64,000 nt of DNA from Weeksellaceae bacterium (GTDB lineage: Bacteria; Bacteroidota; Bacteroidia; Flavobacteriales; Weeksellaceae): positions 310,001 to 374,000 of the forward strand of contig OX460916.1 in the NCBI GenBank assembly GCA_949788275.1. The letters run 5' to 3'. A model generated the notes under the pieces. That model did no database searches and had not been told where the DNA came from. It worked only from the letters and a program-made list of their open reading frames with translations. The translations under genes were made by a program, and so were the position numbers. Positions 8,577-17,326 of this stretch are shown here, piece after piece (the first letter of the stretch is position 1; each line of letters begins with the position of its first letter).

Positions 8577-9725
8577 ATGAGTACCATTATGAAAATCGGA
8601 ATTGTTTGCTATCCTACCTTCGGAGGTAGTGGTATTGTAGCAACAGAACTAGGTATGGATCTTGCAGAGCAAGGCCATCATATACATTTTTTCAGCACCA
8701 GTTTACCTGCACGTTTAGATAATAAGCTACCCAATATATTTTTTCACCGCGTTGCCGTTGAAAATTACCCTTTGTTTCAGTATCAGCCTTATGCCTTGGC
8801 TTTGAGTACGATTTTAGGAGAGGTAGCCGAACGTTATCAGTTAGATTTAGTCCATGTACACTATGCCATACCTCATGCGTATGCCGCCTATTTTACAAAA
8901 ATGATGCTGAGGGAAAAAGGGATCGATTTGCCAGTAATTACCACCTTACACGGAACTGATATTACCCTGGTCGGTAAGCATCCTGTTTACAAATCGGCGG
9001 TGGAATTCTCCATCAATCAATCCGATTATGTAACCTCTGTTTCAGAAAGTTTAAAGCGAGATACGTTAAATATTTTTGATATAAAAAAGGACATTATTGT
9101 TGTTCCCAATTTTATCGATAACGAACAATACCTTCCAGAAGACAATCTGTGTTGTCGCGAAAACTTTGCTTCACCCAATGAACGAATCGTTCTCCACGTT
9201 TCTAACTTAAGAAAAGTAAAACGAATAGAAGATGTAATTGCAACATTCAATTTAATTCAGAAAGAAATTCCGGCCCGATTAATCATTTGTGGCGAAGGAC
9301 CAGAATGGGAAGTGGCTGAACAGTTAATCGAAGAATTTGGTATAGAGGATAAAGTAAAAAGCCTTGGAATGGTGAATGATCTGCACGCCGTTTTACGCGC
9401 AGCCGATTTATTTTTATTGCCTTCTGAACAAGAGAGTTTTGGTTTGGCAGCCCTTGAAGCTATGGCAGCCAGTGTTCCGGTGGTTTCATCGGATGCGGGT
9501 GGTTTAGTCGAAGTCAATATCGATGGGGTAACCGGTTTTACATGCCCTATTGGTGATGTTGAGATGATGGCGAAAAAATCACTCGAAATTCTAAAAGACG
9601 ATGCAACCTTAAATGCGTTTAAAGAAAGAGCAAAAGCCCAAGCAATTGCTTTCGATAAAAAGAATATTCTTCCGCAATATGAAAAAATTTATGCCGAGGC
9701 CATTCAAAATAAATTGCCTTCTTAA
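8577..9725 (+). CDS. bshA: N-acetyl-alpha-D-glucosaminyl L-malate synthase BshA (bacillithiol synthesis)
   Basis: A GT4-family glycosyltransferase of 382 residues. It joins GlcNAc from UDP-GlcNAc to L-malate, the first step of bacillithiol, the low-molecular-weight thiol of Firmicutes and many Bacteroidota. Diagnostic blocks: KIGIVCYPTFGGSGIVATELG at the N-terminus, HVHYAIPHAYAAYF, TTLHGTDITLVG, and the C-terminal nucleotide-sugar site LLPSEQESFGLAALEAMAASVPVV with the E-x7-E motif. Two starts are possible: 8577 (adds MSTI) and 8589 (MKIGIVC). bshB and bshC are not in the window. Confidence 0.93.
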   Translation: MSTIMKIGIVCYPTFGGSGIVATELGMDLAEQGHHIHFFSTSLPARLDNKLPNIFFHRVAVENYPLFQYQPYALALSTILGEVAERYQLDLVHVHYAIPHAYAAYFTKMMLREKGIDLPVITTLHGTDITLVGKHPVYKSAVEFSINQSDYVTSVSESLKRDTLNIFDIKKDIIVVPNFIDNEQYLPEDNLCCRENFASPNERIVLHVSNLRKVKRIEDVIATFNLIQKEIPARLIICGEGPEWEVAEQLIEEFGIEDKVKSLGMVNDLHAVLRAADLFLLPSEQESFGLAALEAMAASVPVVSSDAGGLVEVNIDGVTGFTCPIGDVEMMAKKSLEILKDDATLNAFKERAKAQAIAFDKKNILPQYEKIYAEAIQNKLPS

Positions 9726-9921
9726 GCATCCACAAACGGTCTACTTAAACAACCATTGCCGAGTTGTCAGTTATCTGCGCTTTGGCATATGGTTTGACTT
9801 TACTAGTGCTCGAACATTGCCGCCTATCAGCCCGTATGTTAAGCATACTGATTCAGCGACCTGTCGTGCTTACAGCTAAATAGATCAAAAGTTTAGCTGC
9901 CAATTTAACGAATACAGATAT
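9726..9921 (+). other. bshA-lon spacer, no gene recognised; richer in G+C than its surroundings
   Basis: 196 nt without a credible ORF. It is visibly less AT-rich than other spacers, contains CATTGCCG twice (9750s and 9810s), a GTATG/CATAC hairpin near 9835, and an 8-bp perfect hairpin CAGCTAAA/TTTAGCTG at 9873-9899 without a T tract. It could be a structured RNA or leader of lon; I do not recognise it. Confidence 0.35.
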
Positions 9922-12357
9922 ATGAACATAGACAATTTGTCATTAGCACAAGTAATGGAAGAAGAAATAGAGTTAATCCCTTTGATGAGTAAAGACGAAG
10001 AAAATAAATTGCAAAAACAAGAATTGCCTTCAGACTTACCTATATTATCCCTTAGAAATACGGTTTTATTCCCTGGTGTAGTGGCTCCCATTACTGCTGG
10101 ACGCGATAAGTCGATAAAATTATTGACCGAAGCTTATAAAAACGATCGGATCATTGGTGTATTATCTCAGAAAGACATTCAAGTGGAAGATCCTTTTCCA
10201 GACGATTTGTTCGAAGTAGGAACCGTGGCCAAAATCATGCGAATGATTAAGCTTCCAGACGGAAATATTACCGTTATTCTACAAGGAATGAAACGTTTCA
10301 AGGTAAAAGAATTTACCCATGAAGATCCGTACTTTAAGGCCGAAATCGAAGTGTTATCAGAGAAAATCCCTACCGCTCGTAACAAAGAATATCCAATCAT
10401 TATAGATTCTATTCGCGATTTAGCTTATGAAATTATCGATGCAAATCCTATGCTCCCTTCCGAAGCAGTTGGTGCTTTGCGTAGTATAGAGAGTAAAACA
10501 TTCCTAATTAACTTTGTCGCTTCTAACTTAACCCTCACGTTAAGCGAAAAACAGATGCTGTTAGAAATATCAGACATGAAATTGCGTGCCTTAGAAGTTA
10601 TGCGTTTTATGAATGTGGAACTACAGAAATTAGAGTTAAAGAACACCATTCAAAATAAGGTTAGACGCGAGTTAGACCAACAACAAAAAGAATACTTTCT
10701 TCATCAACAAATCAAGTCGATTCAAGAAGAACTCGGTGGAAATTCAACCGAAGAAGAAATCAATGAAATGCGCAAAAAAGCGCAATCTAAAAAATGGGAC
10801 GAAGAAACGGCCAATCATTTCGAAAAAGAAATCAACCGCTTATCGCGCCTAAATCCACAAATGCCTGAACATAATATTCAACGCAATTACCTTGAATTTA
10901 TGCTCGAACTTCCGTGGAACGAATACACCCAAGATCATTTCGACCTAAAGGCGGCTCAGAAAATTCTCGACAACGACCATTATGGCCTAGAAGATGTTAA
11001 AGAACGAATCATTGAACATTTAGCTGTCCTTAAATTAAAAGGCGATATGCGTTCACCTATTCTATGTCTTTACGGACCTCCAGGTGTAGGGAAGACCTCG
11101 TTGGGGAAATCTGTTGCTGAAGCCATCGGACGTAAATATGTTCGTATGTCTTTGGGGGGCCTACACGACGAATCTGAAATTCGTGGACACCGTAAAACCT
11201 ATATCGGCGCTATGCCCGGACGTATTTTACAATCCATTAAAAAAGCAGAGTCTTCAAATCCCGTTTTTGTCCTAGATGAAATCGATAAAATGACTGCTTC
11301 TGCCCATGGAGACCCATCTTCGGCTATGCTCGAAGTGTTAGATCCTGAACAAAACGCCAATTTCTACGATAATTTCTTAGAATTGGGCTACGATTTGTCT
11401 AAGGTCTTTTTCATTGCCACAGCCAATAATATTGGTGAAATTCCAATTCCATTGCGCGACCGTATGGAAATGATTAACATCGCTGGCTATACCATCGAAG
11501 AAAAATCAGAAATTGTTAAACGTCACCTTCTACCGAAGCAATTGGTAGAACACGGCTTGTCAGAAAAAGACATCACTTTAGGGAAAAAAGAAATCGAATT
11601 CTTAATCACTGGGTACACCCGCGAATCGGGCGTTCGTAATCTAAACCAAAAAGTAGCCAAACTCGTTCGTAATGCAGCAAAGAACATTGCTATGGAAGAA
11701 GCTTACGATAAGAAATACTCGGTAGACGATATCACCCGTGTACTCGGCGCTTCAATCACCGCAGATCGGTATGAAAATAACAATCACCCTGGTGTAGTGG
11801 TTGGTTTAGCATGGACCAGTGTCGGTGGCGATATACTATTTATTGAATCGATTCTTTCTAAAGGAAAAGGTGGCCTTTCTATTACGGGTAACCTAGGGAA
11901 TGTCATGAAAGAGTCGGCAACCATTGCTCTTGAGTACATCAAAGCCCATGCGGAAGATTGGCAAATTAAACCTGAAGTTTTCGAAAATTATAAAATACAT
12001 ATTCACGTTCCCGAAGGCGCAACTCCTAAAGACGGACCATCAGCGGGTATCACCATGTTAACCTCATTGGTTTCAACCTTAACCCAGCGTAAGGTTCGTG
12101 CTAAATTGGCTATGACCGGTGAAATTACTTTGCGTGGAAAAGTCTTGCCAGTTGGCGGAATCAAAGAAAAAATATTAGCCGCTAAACGGGCCGATATCAA
12201 AGAAATAATCCTATGTGAAGACAATAAAAAAGACATCGAAGAAATTAAACCCGAATATTTAAAGGGCCTAACCTTCCATTATGTAAAAGACATGCAAGAA
12301 GTGTTGGCGATTGCCTTATTAGACCAAAAAGTAAAAGGTGCTAAAGATTTAAGCTAA
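9922..12357 (+). CDS. lon: ATP-dependent protease Lon
   Basis: 811 residues, normal for LonA. Order: N-terminal substrate-binding LON domain (about 35-230, [19 protein letters not shown]), coiled-coil helical region, AAA+ module with Walker A GPPGVGKT at 385-392 and Walker [11 protein letters not shown], then the C-terminal peptidase with catalytic Ser707 in KDGPSAG and Lys750 in GGIKEKIL. It degrades misfolded and short-lived regulatory proteins in the cytoplasm. No HAIR/CIRCE-like operator is obvious upstream. The stop codon is followed after only six bases by a structured repeat. Confidence 0.97.
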   Translation: MNIDNLSLAQVMEEEIELIPLMSKDEENKLQKQELPSDLPILSLRNTVLFPGVVAPITAGRDKSIKLLTEAYKNDRIIGVLSQKDIQVEDPFPDDLFEVGTVAKIMRMIKLPDGNITVILQGMKRFKVKEFTHEDPYFKAEIEVLSEKIPTARNKEYPIIIDSIRDLAYEIIDANPMLPSEAVGALRSIESKTFLINFVASNLTLTLSEKQMLLEISDMKLRALEVMRFMNVELQKLELKNTIQNKVRRELDQQQKEYFLHQQIKSIQEELGGNSTEEEINEMRKKAQSKKWDEETANHFEKEINRLSRLNPQMPEHNIQRNYLEFMLELPWNEYTQDHFDLKAAQKILDNDHYGLEDVKERIIEHLAVLKLKGDMRSPILCLYGPPGVGKTSLGKSVAEAIGRKYVRMSLGGLHDESEIRGHRKTYIGAMPGRILQSIKKAESSNPVFVLDEIDKMTASAHGDPSSAMLEVLDPEQNANFYDNFLELGYDLSKVFFIATANNIGEIPIPLRDRMEMINIAGYTIEEKSEIVKRHLLPKQLVEHGLSEKDITLGKKEIEFLITGYTRESGVRNLNQKVAKLVRNAAKNIAMEEAYDKKYSVDDITRVLGASITADRYENNNHPGVVVGLAWTSVGGDILFIESILSKGKGGLSITGNLGNVMKESATIALEYIKAHAEDWQIKPEVFENYKIHIHVPEGATPKDGPSAGITMLTSLVSTLTQRKVRAKLAMTGEITLRGKVLPVGGIKEKILAAKRADIKEIILCEDNKKDIEEIKPEYLKGLTFHYVKDMQEVLAIALLDQKVKGAKDLS

Positions 12358-12363
12358 TTTTTT

Positions 12364-12450
12364 GGGCGCTCGAGCGGGCTGTCCGCTGTATCTTTTTTAG
12401 TGGTTCTTCACAGAACAACAAAAAAAGGATGCCGCTGCCATCCCTAGCGC
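12364..12450 (+). repeat. structured dispersed repeat, copy D (87 nt, directly after lon)
   Basis: Same architecture as copies A-C but with different stems: GGGCG, a palindromic hairpin CGCTCGAGCG, GGGCTGTCCGCTGTATC, then CTTTTTT...GTTC paired with GAAC...AAAAAAG (replacing CTTTGCTGC/GCAGCAAAG), then GGATGCCGCTGCCATCCC and TAGCGC. The stem is kept although its sequence changed, which supports base pairing. It would be the 3' untranslated region of lon before the terminator at 12485. Confidence 0.7.
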
Positions 12451-12484
12451 AATTTGCGGTTAATTCAAGAAAAGATAAACCATC

Positions 12485-12513
12485 AAAAAAGGTTCCCATG
12501 GGGAACCTTTTTT
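12485..12513. terminator. bidirectional terminator between lon and pncB
   Basis: AAAAAAGGTTCCC, ATG loop, GGGAACCTTTTTT: a 13-bp perfect stem with A and T tracts on either side, serving both convergent genes. Confidence 0.9.
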
Positions 12514-12537
12514 GATATATCAAAATCAGATTTTATA

Positions 12538-13731
12538 TTATTCAGGCTGAGGTGCAAATTTCCCCACACCAAGTATCTCTTGTGCCAACTCAATCATGCG
12601 CGGTTGACCCGTATGCTTATTGACTTCATCCGATAATTTAACAACACCACTCCATGAAATATCTATCGACGAAATCTCGGTTAATTTCATCACAATATTC
12701 ATCGGTTTTAAACCAGTGTCATTGGTTAAATTAGTGCCTATCCCAAAAGATAAACCAATTCTTCCTTGGCAATGTTTGGTAATAAGTTCAACTTTTTCCG
12801 AATTCAAACCGTCCGAAAAAATAATCGTCTTGTGCAACGGATTAATGCCCATCTTTTCGTAATGTGCAATCACCATTTCAGCATACTCAATCGGATCGCC
12901 ACTGTCATGACGAACACCGTCAAACAATTTCGAGTGTTTTTTATCAAACTGTTCAAAGAAAATAGCACTGGTATAGGTATCGGTTAAGGCAATTCCTAAA
13001 TCGCCATAAAAGACCTTTACCCAACGATCTAAACTAATCGAATTCGCAATTTTAAAACCATAGCGAGCGCCATGAAACATAAACCACTCATGTGCATGTG
13101 TACCAATAGGTTTTACACCGTATTTCATGGCTAAATGCACGTTGGATGAACCCACAAAACTCTTGCCTGAATGATTGGTTAATTCTTTGACCACTAAATC
13201 GTGTACTTCATACGAATGCCTTCTTCGTGTACCAAATTCGGCAACGGTAACACCTAGGGTATTGTATAAATCAACCTTATCGCTTGTGCGTTGAACAACT
13301 TCGGCATCGCTAACGCGTTCTGCATGGGTCATCTTGTAATATAATTCACTAATCAAAGCGAGCAAAGGCACTTCCCATAAGATAGAACGGTACCAATAAC
13401 CTTCCACCTTAACCTCTACATGGGCTCCGGTCTGAGTAATAACAACTTCCTTTGGATCGTAGCGGTAACCTTGTAAAAAATCCAAATACGTTGGACTAAG
13501 ATAAGGGCAGTTGTCCGTTAAAAATTGTTTCTCTTCAAGGGTTAAATACAATTCGCTCATCGCACTAACTTGCTTTTGTAATTCATCAGCAAAACCTGTA
13601 GGAAACTGGTGTTCTCCACGGTTGATAAATTTATAGCGGGCCATAACATCAGGGTATAGTCTGGTCACGGCAAACTGCATCGTGAACTTATAAAAGTCGT
13701 TATCAAGTATTGAATGAAATACGTTATTCAT
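12538..13731 (-). CDS. pncB: nicotinate phosphoribosyltransferase PncB
   Basis: 397 residues, as usual for bacterial PncB. It makes nicotinate mononucleotide from nicotinate and PRPP, the salvage route into NAD. Recognisable blocks are SILDNDFYKFTMQ at the N-terminus, FGTRRRHSYEVHDLVVK, the GSSNVHLAMKYGVKPIGTHAHEW segment that holds the phosphorylatable histidine region, and FSDGLNSEKV with a phosphate-binding tail FGIGTNLTNDTG. Monocistronic and convergent with lon. Confidence 0.95.
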   Translation of the reverse strand: MNNVFHSILDNDFYKFTMQFAVTRLYPDVMARYKFINRGEHQFPTGFADELQKQVSAMSELYLTLEEKQFLTDNCPYLSPTYLDFLQGYRYDPKEVVITQTGAHVEVKVEGYWYRSILWEVPLLALISELYYKMTHAERVSDAEVVQRTSDKVDLYNTLGVTVAEFGTRRRHSYEVHDLVVKELTNHSGKSFVGSSNVHLAMKYGVKPIGTHAHEWFMFHGARYGFKIANSISLDRWVKVFYGDLGIALTDTYTSAIFFEQFDKKHSKLFDGVRHDSGDPIEYAEMVIAHYEKMGINPLHKTIIFSDGLNSEKVELITKHCQGRIGLSFGIGTNLTNDTGLKPMNIVMKLTEISSIDISWSGVVKLSDEVNKHTGQPRMIELAQEILGVGKFAPQPE

Positions 13732-13766
13732 GGTTTATTTTTTGTTGATATGAAAGCTAAAAATAG

Positions 13767-13795
13767 AAAAAAACCATCGATTCGATGGTTTTTTT
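13767..13795 (-). terminator. intrinsic terminator of the FKBP lipoprotein gene
   Basis: ACCATCGA pairs with TCGATGGT, flanked by A and T tracts; it sits between two minus-strand genes, 36 nt beyond the FKBP stop. Confidence 0.85.
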
Positions 13796-13830
13796 AGTTG
13801 AAAATATTGTTGTATATTATATGTGTATGA

Positions 13831-14574
13831 CTACTTGGTTGAAGCGGGTTTACGATCTTCTACTTGATGTAATTCAAAGCTTAAAATAAAGCTAATATCA
13901 CGCAAGTAACGATCCGATAAAGAGGTACCTGTAAAGGCTTTTTCACGGCCAAAAGCTAAACGTGAAGGGATAATTACAACCCCTTGAAAATGGTATAAAT
14001 CTTTATGATTTGTTCCTGTCGATTTAAATTGCTTTAAACCTTTTTCAAGATTTTTAATTTCAATATGTTCTCTTCGAATTCCTGCCTTGTATTGCTCTGC
14101 TGGGATTTCAACATAATAAAAGCTAGGGTCATATACGCCTGAGCCATCGTTTAGGTTAATAGAAGATCCATACGTACCTAAAGCACCATATGTCTTCTTA
14201 GCTTCTGTATTCGCTTTAAATGTTTTTAAATCATAAGAGATAAGAATCTTTGATTCATCGTTTGATTTAATAACGGATCCTTCAGCATTTTCGGCTACAT
14301 CCGGGTTTTTGACATACCAAACCCCATCAATCTGTTTAGCATCTTGCTCTAATCGACGGTATTGATCGTCATCATTGCCTTCAATGTCATCAAAAGCAGT
14401 TGGTTTTCCATTCAATGGATGGAAATAATGATCGGCTAGATATTCTTTGATAGCTTTATCGTCTAGGTCATTTTGGGTTTCCACATTGGGTTCCTTTATG
14501 CCATCATCATCATTGCTACAACTCGTCAATAAAGCGGTTGAAGCTAAGAAAGCGATGAAGAATTTCTTTATCAT
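13831..14574 (-). CDS. FKBP-type peptidyl-prolyl isomerase-like lipoprotein
   Basis: 247 residues beginning with a lipoprotein signal (ASTALLTSCSNDDDG, lipobox Cys19, with an Asp-rich +2 region). The C-terminal half matches the FKBP domains found in flavobacterial lipoproteins (GldI-like): EIKNLEKGLKQF, YHFQGVVIIPSRLAFGR and a terminal ISFILSFELHQV strand. It probably assists folding of exported proteins at the periplasmic face. The central active-site aromatic set is only partly recognisable, so isomerase activity is not certain. A -7-like TAAATTCG lies upstream at about 14590. Confidence 0.8.
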   Translation of the reverse strand: MIKKFFIAFLASTALLTSCSNDDDGIKEPNVETQNDLDDKAIKEYLADHYFHPLNGKPTAFDDIEGNDDDQYRRLEQDAKQIDGVWYVKNPDVAENAEGSVIKSNDESKILISYDLKTFKANTEAKKTYGALGTYGSSINLNDGSGVYDPSFYYVEIPAEQYKAGIRREHIEIKNLEKGLKQFKSTGTNHKDLYHFQGVVIIPSRLAFGREKAFTGTSLSDRYLRDISFILSFELHQVEDRKPASTK

Positions 14575-14642
14575 GATTTTTCGATTTAAATTGCGAATTT
14601 AGAAAAAATATTAATGAGAATCCTATAATTCTTGATATAAGT

Positions 14643-15035
14643 ATGAGAATAGATAAATTCCTTTGGAGTGTAAGATACTATAAAACGAGATCATTAGCGA
14701 CAGATGCATGTAAAAAAAATCGCATCAAAGTCAATGGTGAACCTGTTAAGGCCTCAAAAATAGTCATTGAAGGTGATAAAATAGAGGTCAAGAAAAATCA
14801 AATTAACCTTTCTTTTAAGGTCATACAAATACCTAAAAGCCGTATTGGTGCTAAGTTATTAACCTTACATATTGTAGATACTACATCAAAAGAAGAGTAT
14901 GAAGCCCTAGAAGTTCGAAAGCTCGCACAAGATTATTACCGTGAAAAAGGGGAGGGAAGACCAACCAAAAAAGATCGCCGTGACTTGGATGATTTTGTCA
15001 CAGGCGATGATTTTTTAGTCGAAGATATCGATTAA
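14643..15035 (+). CDS. S4-domain RNA-binding protein (Hsp15/RlbA-like)
   Basis: 130 residues opening directly with an S4 domain: MRIDKFLWSVRYYKTRSLAT, then CKKNRIKVNGEPVKASKIV. The C-terminal basic tail (YREKGEGRPTKKDRRDLDDF) is typical of Hsp15, which binds 50S subunits carrying stalled nascent chains. The 3' end overlaps the convergent aroK by 4 bp. Confidence 0.88.
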   Translation: MRIDKFLWSVRYYKTRSLATDACKKNRIKVNGEPVKASKIVIEGDKIEVKKNQINLSFKVIQIPKSRIGAKLLTLHIVDTTSKEEYEALEVRKLAQDYYREKGEGRPTKKDRRDLDDFVTGDDFLVEDID

Positions 15036-15547
15036 TCGTTTTTCAATAAAACCAATAAACGATCTAAGATGTCTAAGGTTGTTTGATTTGTTATTGCAAG
15101 CGTATGATGCGCTTGCTGATAGATCAAATTGCGCTCGAAAAGATGTTTGGCTATAAATTCAGGCAACTCTTCTTTTTCTACATGCGCAATCAATGGACGT
15201 TGAGCTTTGTTATTCTCTAAGCGTTTTACCAAATCAGGTAAAGCAACACGAAGATAGACAGAGACCGAATTTTCATTTATTAATTCGATGTTGTTATAGT
15301 ACATCGGCGTTCCTCCTCCCACCGATAACACGACGTTCTTCTTTTGCAATACTTCGGTCAGCGCAGCTCGTTCTTTTTTTCGAAAACCCAATTCGCCTTC
15401 TTTTTCAAAAATGGTAGCAATAGTGGTCTTGAATTCTTCCTCAATAAAATGATCCAAATCGATAAATTCAAACCCAAGCGTTTTTGCGAGAATTTTACCA
15501 GTGGTCGATTTCCCACTGCCCATATAACCTATTAAAGTAATAATCAT
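15032..15547 (-). CDS. aroK: shikimate kinase
   Basis: 171 residues, the normal length. Walker A GYMGSGKST at residues 7-15, shikimate-binding DLDHFIEEE, the RKKE arginine block, and SVGGGTPMY are all present, as is the LID arginine in NKAQRPLI. It phosphorylates shikimate at O3 in the aromatic amino-acid pathway. Its stop codon overlaps the end of the S4-protein gene on the other strand; the lipoprotein gene just upstream (7 nt) probably shares its transcript. Confidence 0.95.
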   Translation of the reverse strand: MIITLIGYMGSGKSTTGKILAKTLGFEFIDLDHFIEEEFKTTIATIFEKEGELGFRKKERAALTEVLQKKNVVLSVGGGTPMYYNNIELINENSVSVYLRVALPDLVKRLENNKAQRPLIAHVEKEELPEFIAKHLFERNLIYQQAHHTLAITNQTTLDILDRLLVLLKND

Positions 15548-15553
15548 TGTCTT

Positions 15554-16165
15554 TTAATCTACAGGTAAGTCTTCTGAATAATAAATGGTCAATTTAGCAA
15601 AACCATCGTACGTATCAATTTGGTACGAATAGGTATTTCGCAGCTTTTTGGCATCAAAGCGTTCAATGTTGTACGTTACTTGATATTCGTCACTACTGGC
15701 CATCGTTGAGGTATGTGAATAACGTTTCTTCTTCGTCTCTTTTTGAATCTCCACTTTATATTGATTCAAGTATTTAATTGGAAAAGTATAAATTAATTTG
15801 TAAACAATTTCCTGAGAAATTTGCAAAGAAGTTACTTTGTTTAAGAAAAAGTCGTTCTGATCTTTGTATTTAATCTTTAGCGAATCTACTTTATCCATAT
15901 CTTGTATAAAAAGCAATTTACCTAATTCTGAACCTTGAAAACATTTCCCTTCCATGGTTGAAGCAACAGAAGAAGGTTCCATTTTAATCATCTTTTTTAA
16001 TTCTTTTAAGCTAAAATCGCTTAAAGCCTCTTCCTTTTTTTGGGTGTTGCACTCAATCATTTCTCGAGTTTCCGATTCAGTTGTTGCTTTTTTTTCATGA
16101 CAAGACATCATTCCCGCTCCAAAAAATCCCGCCATTACAGCTCCATACATTAACCTTTTTGTCAT
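15554..16165 (-). CDS. putative lipoprotein, unknown function
   Basis: 203 residues with a weak signal sequence ending in a lipobox (GAGMMSCHEKK, Cys22). The rest is mostly charged with predicted strands; no family recognised. A promoter with -7 box TATATTTG lies at 16201-16208 (minus strand), giving a leader of about 30 nt. It runs into aroK 7 nt downstream, so the two are likely co-transcribed. Confidence 0.65.
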   Translation of the reverse strand: MTKRLMYGAVMAGFFGAGMMSCHEKKATTESETREMIECNTQKKEEALSDFSLKELKKMIKMEPSSVASTMEGKCFQGSELGKLLFIQDMDKVDSLKIKYKDQNDFFLNKVTSLQISQEIVYKLIYTFPIKYLNQYKVEIQKETKKKRYSHTSTMASSDEYQVTYNIERFDAKKLRNTYSYQIDTYDGFAKLTIYYSEDLPVD

Positions 16166-16200
16166 TTTATCCTTGGTGTTTTAATTGCAAACATGCCTTG

Positions 16201-16208
16201 CAAATATA
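16201..16208 (-). promoter_or_regulatory. -7 box (TATATTTG) of the lipoprotein-aroK transcript
   Basis: Exact TAnnTTTG match on the minus strand, 35 nt before the ATG at 16165. Confidence 0.5.
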
Positions 16209-16363
16209 GTTTTATCTCGTATTAAAAGTTATTTTCAAAAACAATTCAATGACTTTTTTCGTTTAGGCTAGGATGAACTGGCAAAATTAATATTTTTTTT
16301 CATTCGATAAGTTTCTAAATTCGAAATGTTTAAAAAAAATATTCAAACAAACTTCTATAAACG

Positions 16364-16396
16364 TTTGTTAAATTGGAATGAATCACCCTATATTTG
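16364..16396 (+). promoter_or_regulatory. promoter of tRNA-Lys copy 1
   Basis: TTTG at 16364-16367, 21 nt spacer, TATATTTG at 16389-16396: both elements of the Bacteroidota promoter at consensus spacing, ending 18 nt before the tRNA. Confidence 0.75.
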
Positions 16397-16414
16397 CAAC
16401 CGAATTAAGAAAAA

Positions 16415-16487
16415 GACTTGGTAGCTCAGCTGGTAGAGCACAACACTTTTAATGTTGGGGTCCTGGGTTCGAACCCCAGCCAAGTCA
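16415..16487 (+). tRNA. tRNA-Lys(UUU), copy 1
   Basis: 73 nt including the discriminator A. Acceptor GACTTGG pairs with CCAAGTC; D arm GCTCAGCTGGTAGAGC, anticodon loop CTTTTAA (anticodon TTT), T arm with GTTCGAA. CCA is not encoded. Confidence 0.97.
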
Positions 16488-16531
16488 CTTTTTAATTACT
16501 TACCTTGAAATTAAATTTAGTTTAAATTTCA

Positions 16532-16562
16532 TTTGACGATTTCAAATATCCTTGTATATTTG
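16532..16562 (+). promoter_or_regulatory. promoter of tRNA-Lys copies 2-5
   Basis: TTTG at 16532-16535, 19 nt spacer, TATATTTG at 16555-16562, 12 nt before tRNA copy 2. Copy 1 therefore appears to have its own promoter while copies 2-5 share this one. Confidence 0.75.
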
Positions 16563-16574
16563 CAATCCGAAAAA

Positions 16575-16647
16575 GACTTGGTAGCTCAGCTGGTAGAGCA
16601 CAACACTTTTAATGTTGGGGTCCTGGGTTCGAACCCCAGCCAAGTCA
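16575..16647 (+). tRNA. tRNA-Lys(UUU), copy 2
   Basis: Identical to copy 1 (acceptor GACTTGG/CCAAGTC, anticodon TTT). Confidence 0.97.
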
Positions 16648-16691
16648 CAACTTCTCTCTATTGAAGTATAAACAATAGAACTCCAAACGGA

Positions 16692-16764
16692 GACCTGGTA
16701 GCTCAGCTGGTAGAGCACAACACTTTTAATGTTGGGGTCCTGGGTTCGAACCCCAGCCAGGTCA
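16692..16764 (+). tRNA. tRNA-Lys(UUU), copy 3, acceptor-stem variant
   Basis: As copy 1 except that base pair 4:69 is C-G instead of T-A (GACCTGG/CCAGGTC): a two-base compensatory change. The 44-nt spacers around copies 3-5 are near-identical, showing recent tandem duplication of a unit of about 117 nt. Confidence 0.97.
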
Positions 16765-16808
16765 CAAACTTGTTCTATTCAAGTATAAAACATAGAACTC
16801 CAAACGGA

Positions 16809-16881
16809 GACTTGGTAGCTCAGCTGGTAGAGCACAACACTTTTAATGTTGGGGTCCTGGGTTCGAACCCCAGCCAAGTCA
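16809..16881 (+). tRNA. tRNA-Lys(UUU), copy 4
   Basis: Same acceptor as copies 1 and 2 (GACTTGG/CCAAGTC), anticodon TTT. Confidence 0.97.
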
Positions 16882-16926
16882 CAAACTTTTCTCTATTAAA
16901 GTATAAACAATAGAACTCCAAACGGA

Positions 16927-16999
16927 GACCTGGTAGCTCAGCTGGTAGAGCACAACACTTTTAATGTTGGGGTCCTGGGTTCGAACCCCAGCCAGGTCA
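16927..16999 (+). tRNA. tRNA-Lys(UUU), copy 5, acceptor-stem variant
   Basis: Same C-G variant at pair 4:69 as copy 3 (GACCTGG/CCAGGTC), anticodon TTT. Confidence 0.97.
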
Positions 17000-17003
17000 C
17001 AAG

Positions 17004-17029
17004 AAGCTGAACATTGTTCAGCTTTTTTT
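17004..17029 (+). terminator. terminator of the tRNA-Lys array
   Basis: AAGCTGAAC, ATT loop, GTTCAGCTT and a T tract, five bases after tRNA copy 5. The following 300 nt to typA hold only the typA promoter. Confidence 0.88.
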
Positions 17030-17300
17030 ATGGCTATACTTCAAAGTAAAAGAGTGATTGGATGGCTATATAAACACCTAAAAAATGCTTTTTATCATTT
17101 TTTAGCCCAAAAGACCTTCTTAAGCCAAGATGTTCATTTTATTTAAGGAATTATTCATCCTTCACTTACAACTTCTACTTCGTGAGCTAAGTGTCTATTC
17201 CTCCAGCTTTTTAACACTGAATTACTTACGAAAAAAATCCTTTTAAAAAAAGGAGTAAAATAAAAGAAATAATCATAACGACTTTAAAACTTAATTTTTG

Positions 17301-17308
17301 TAAATTTG
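17301..17308 (+). promoter_or_regulatory. -7 box (TAAATTTG) of typA
   Basis: Exact TAnnTTTG match 18 nt before the ATG at 17327. No convincing -33 TTG at consensus distance. Confidence 0.5.
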
Positions 17309-17326
17309 CAGTCTTAAATTTCATCA

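Noticed and set aside
17030-17146. 38-codon frame after the tRNA-Lys terminator
   Set aside because: Starts in the terminator's T tract, no promoter, and residue composition fits chance AT-rich sequence.
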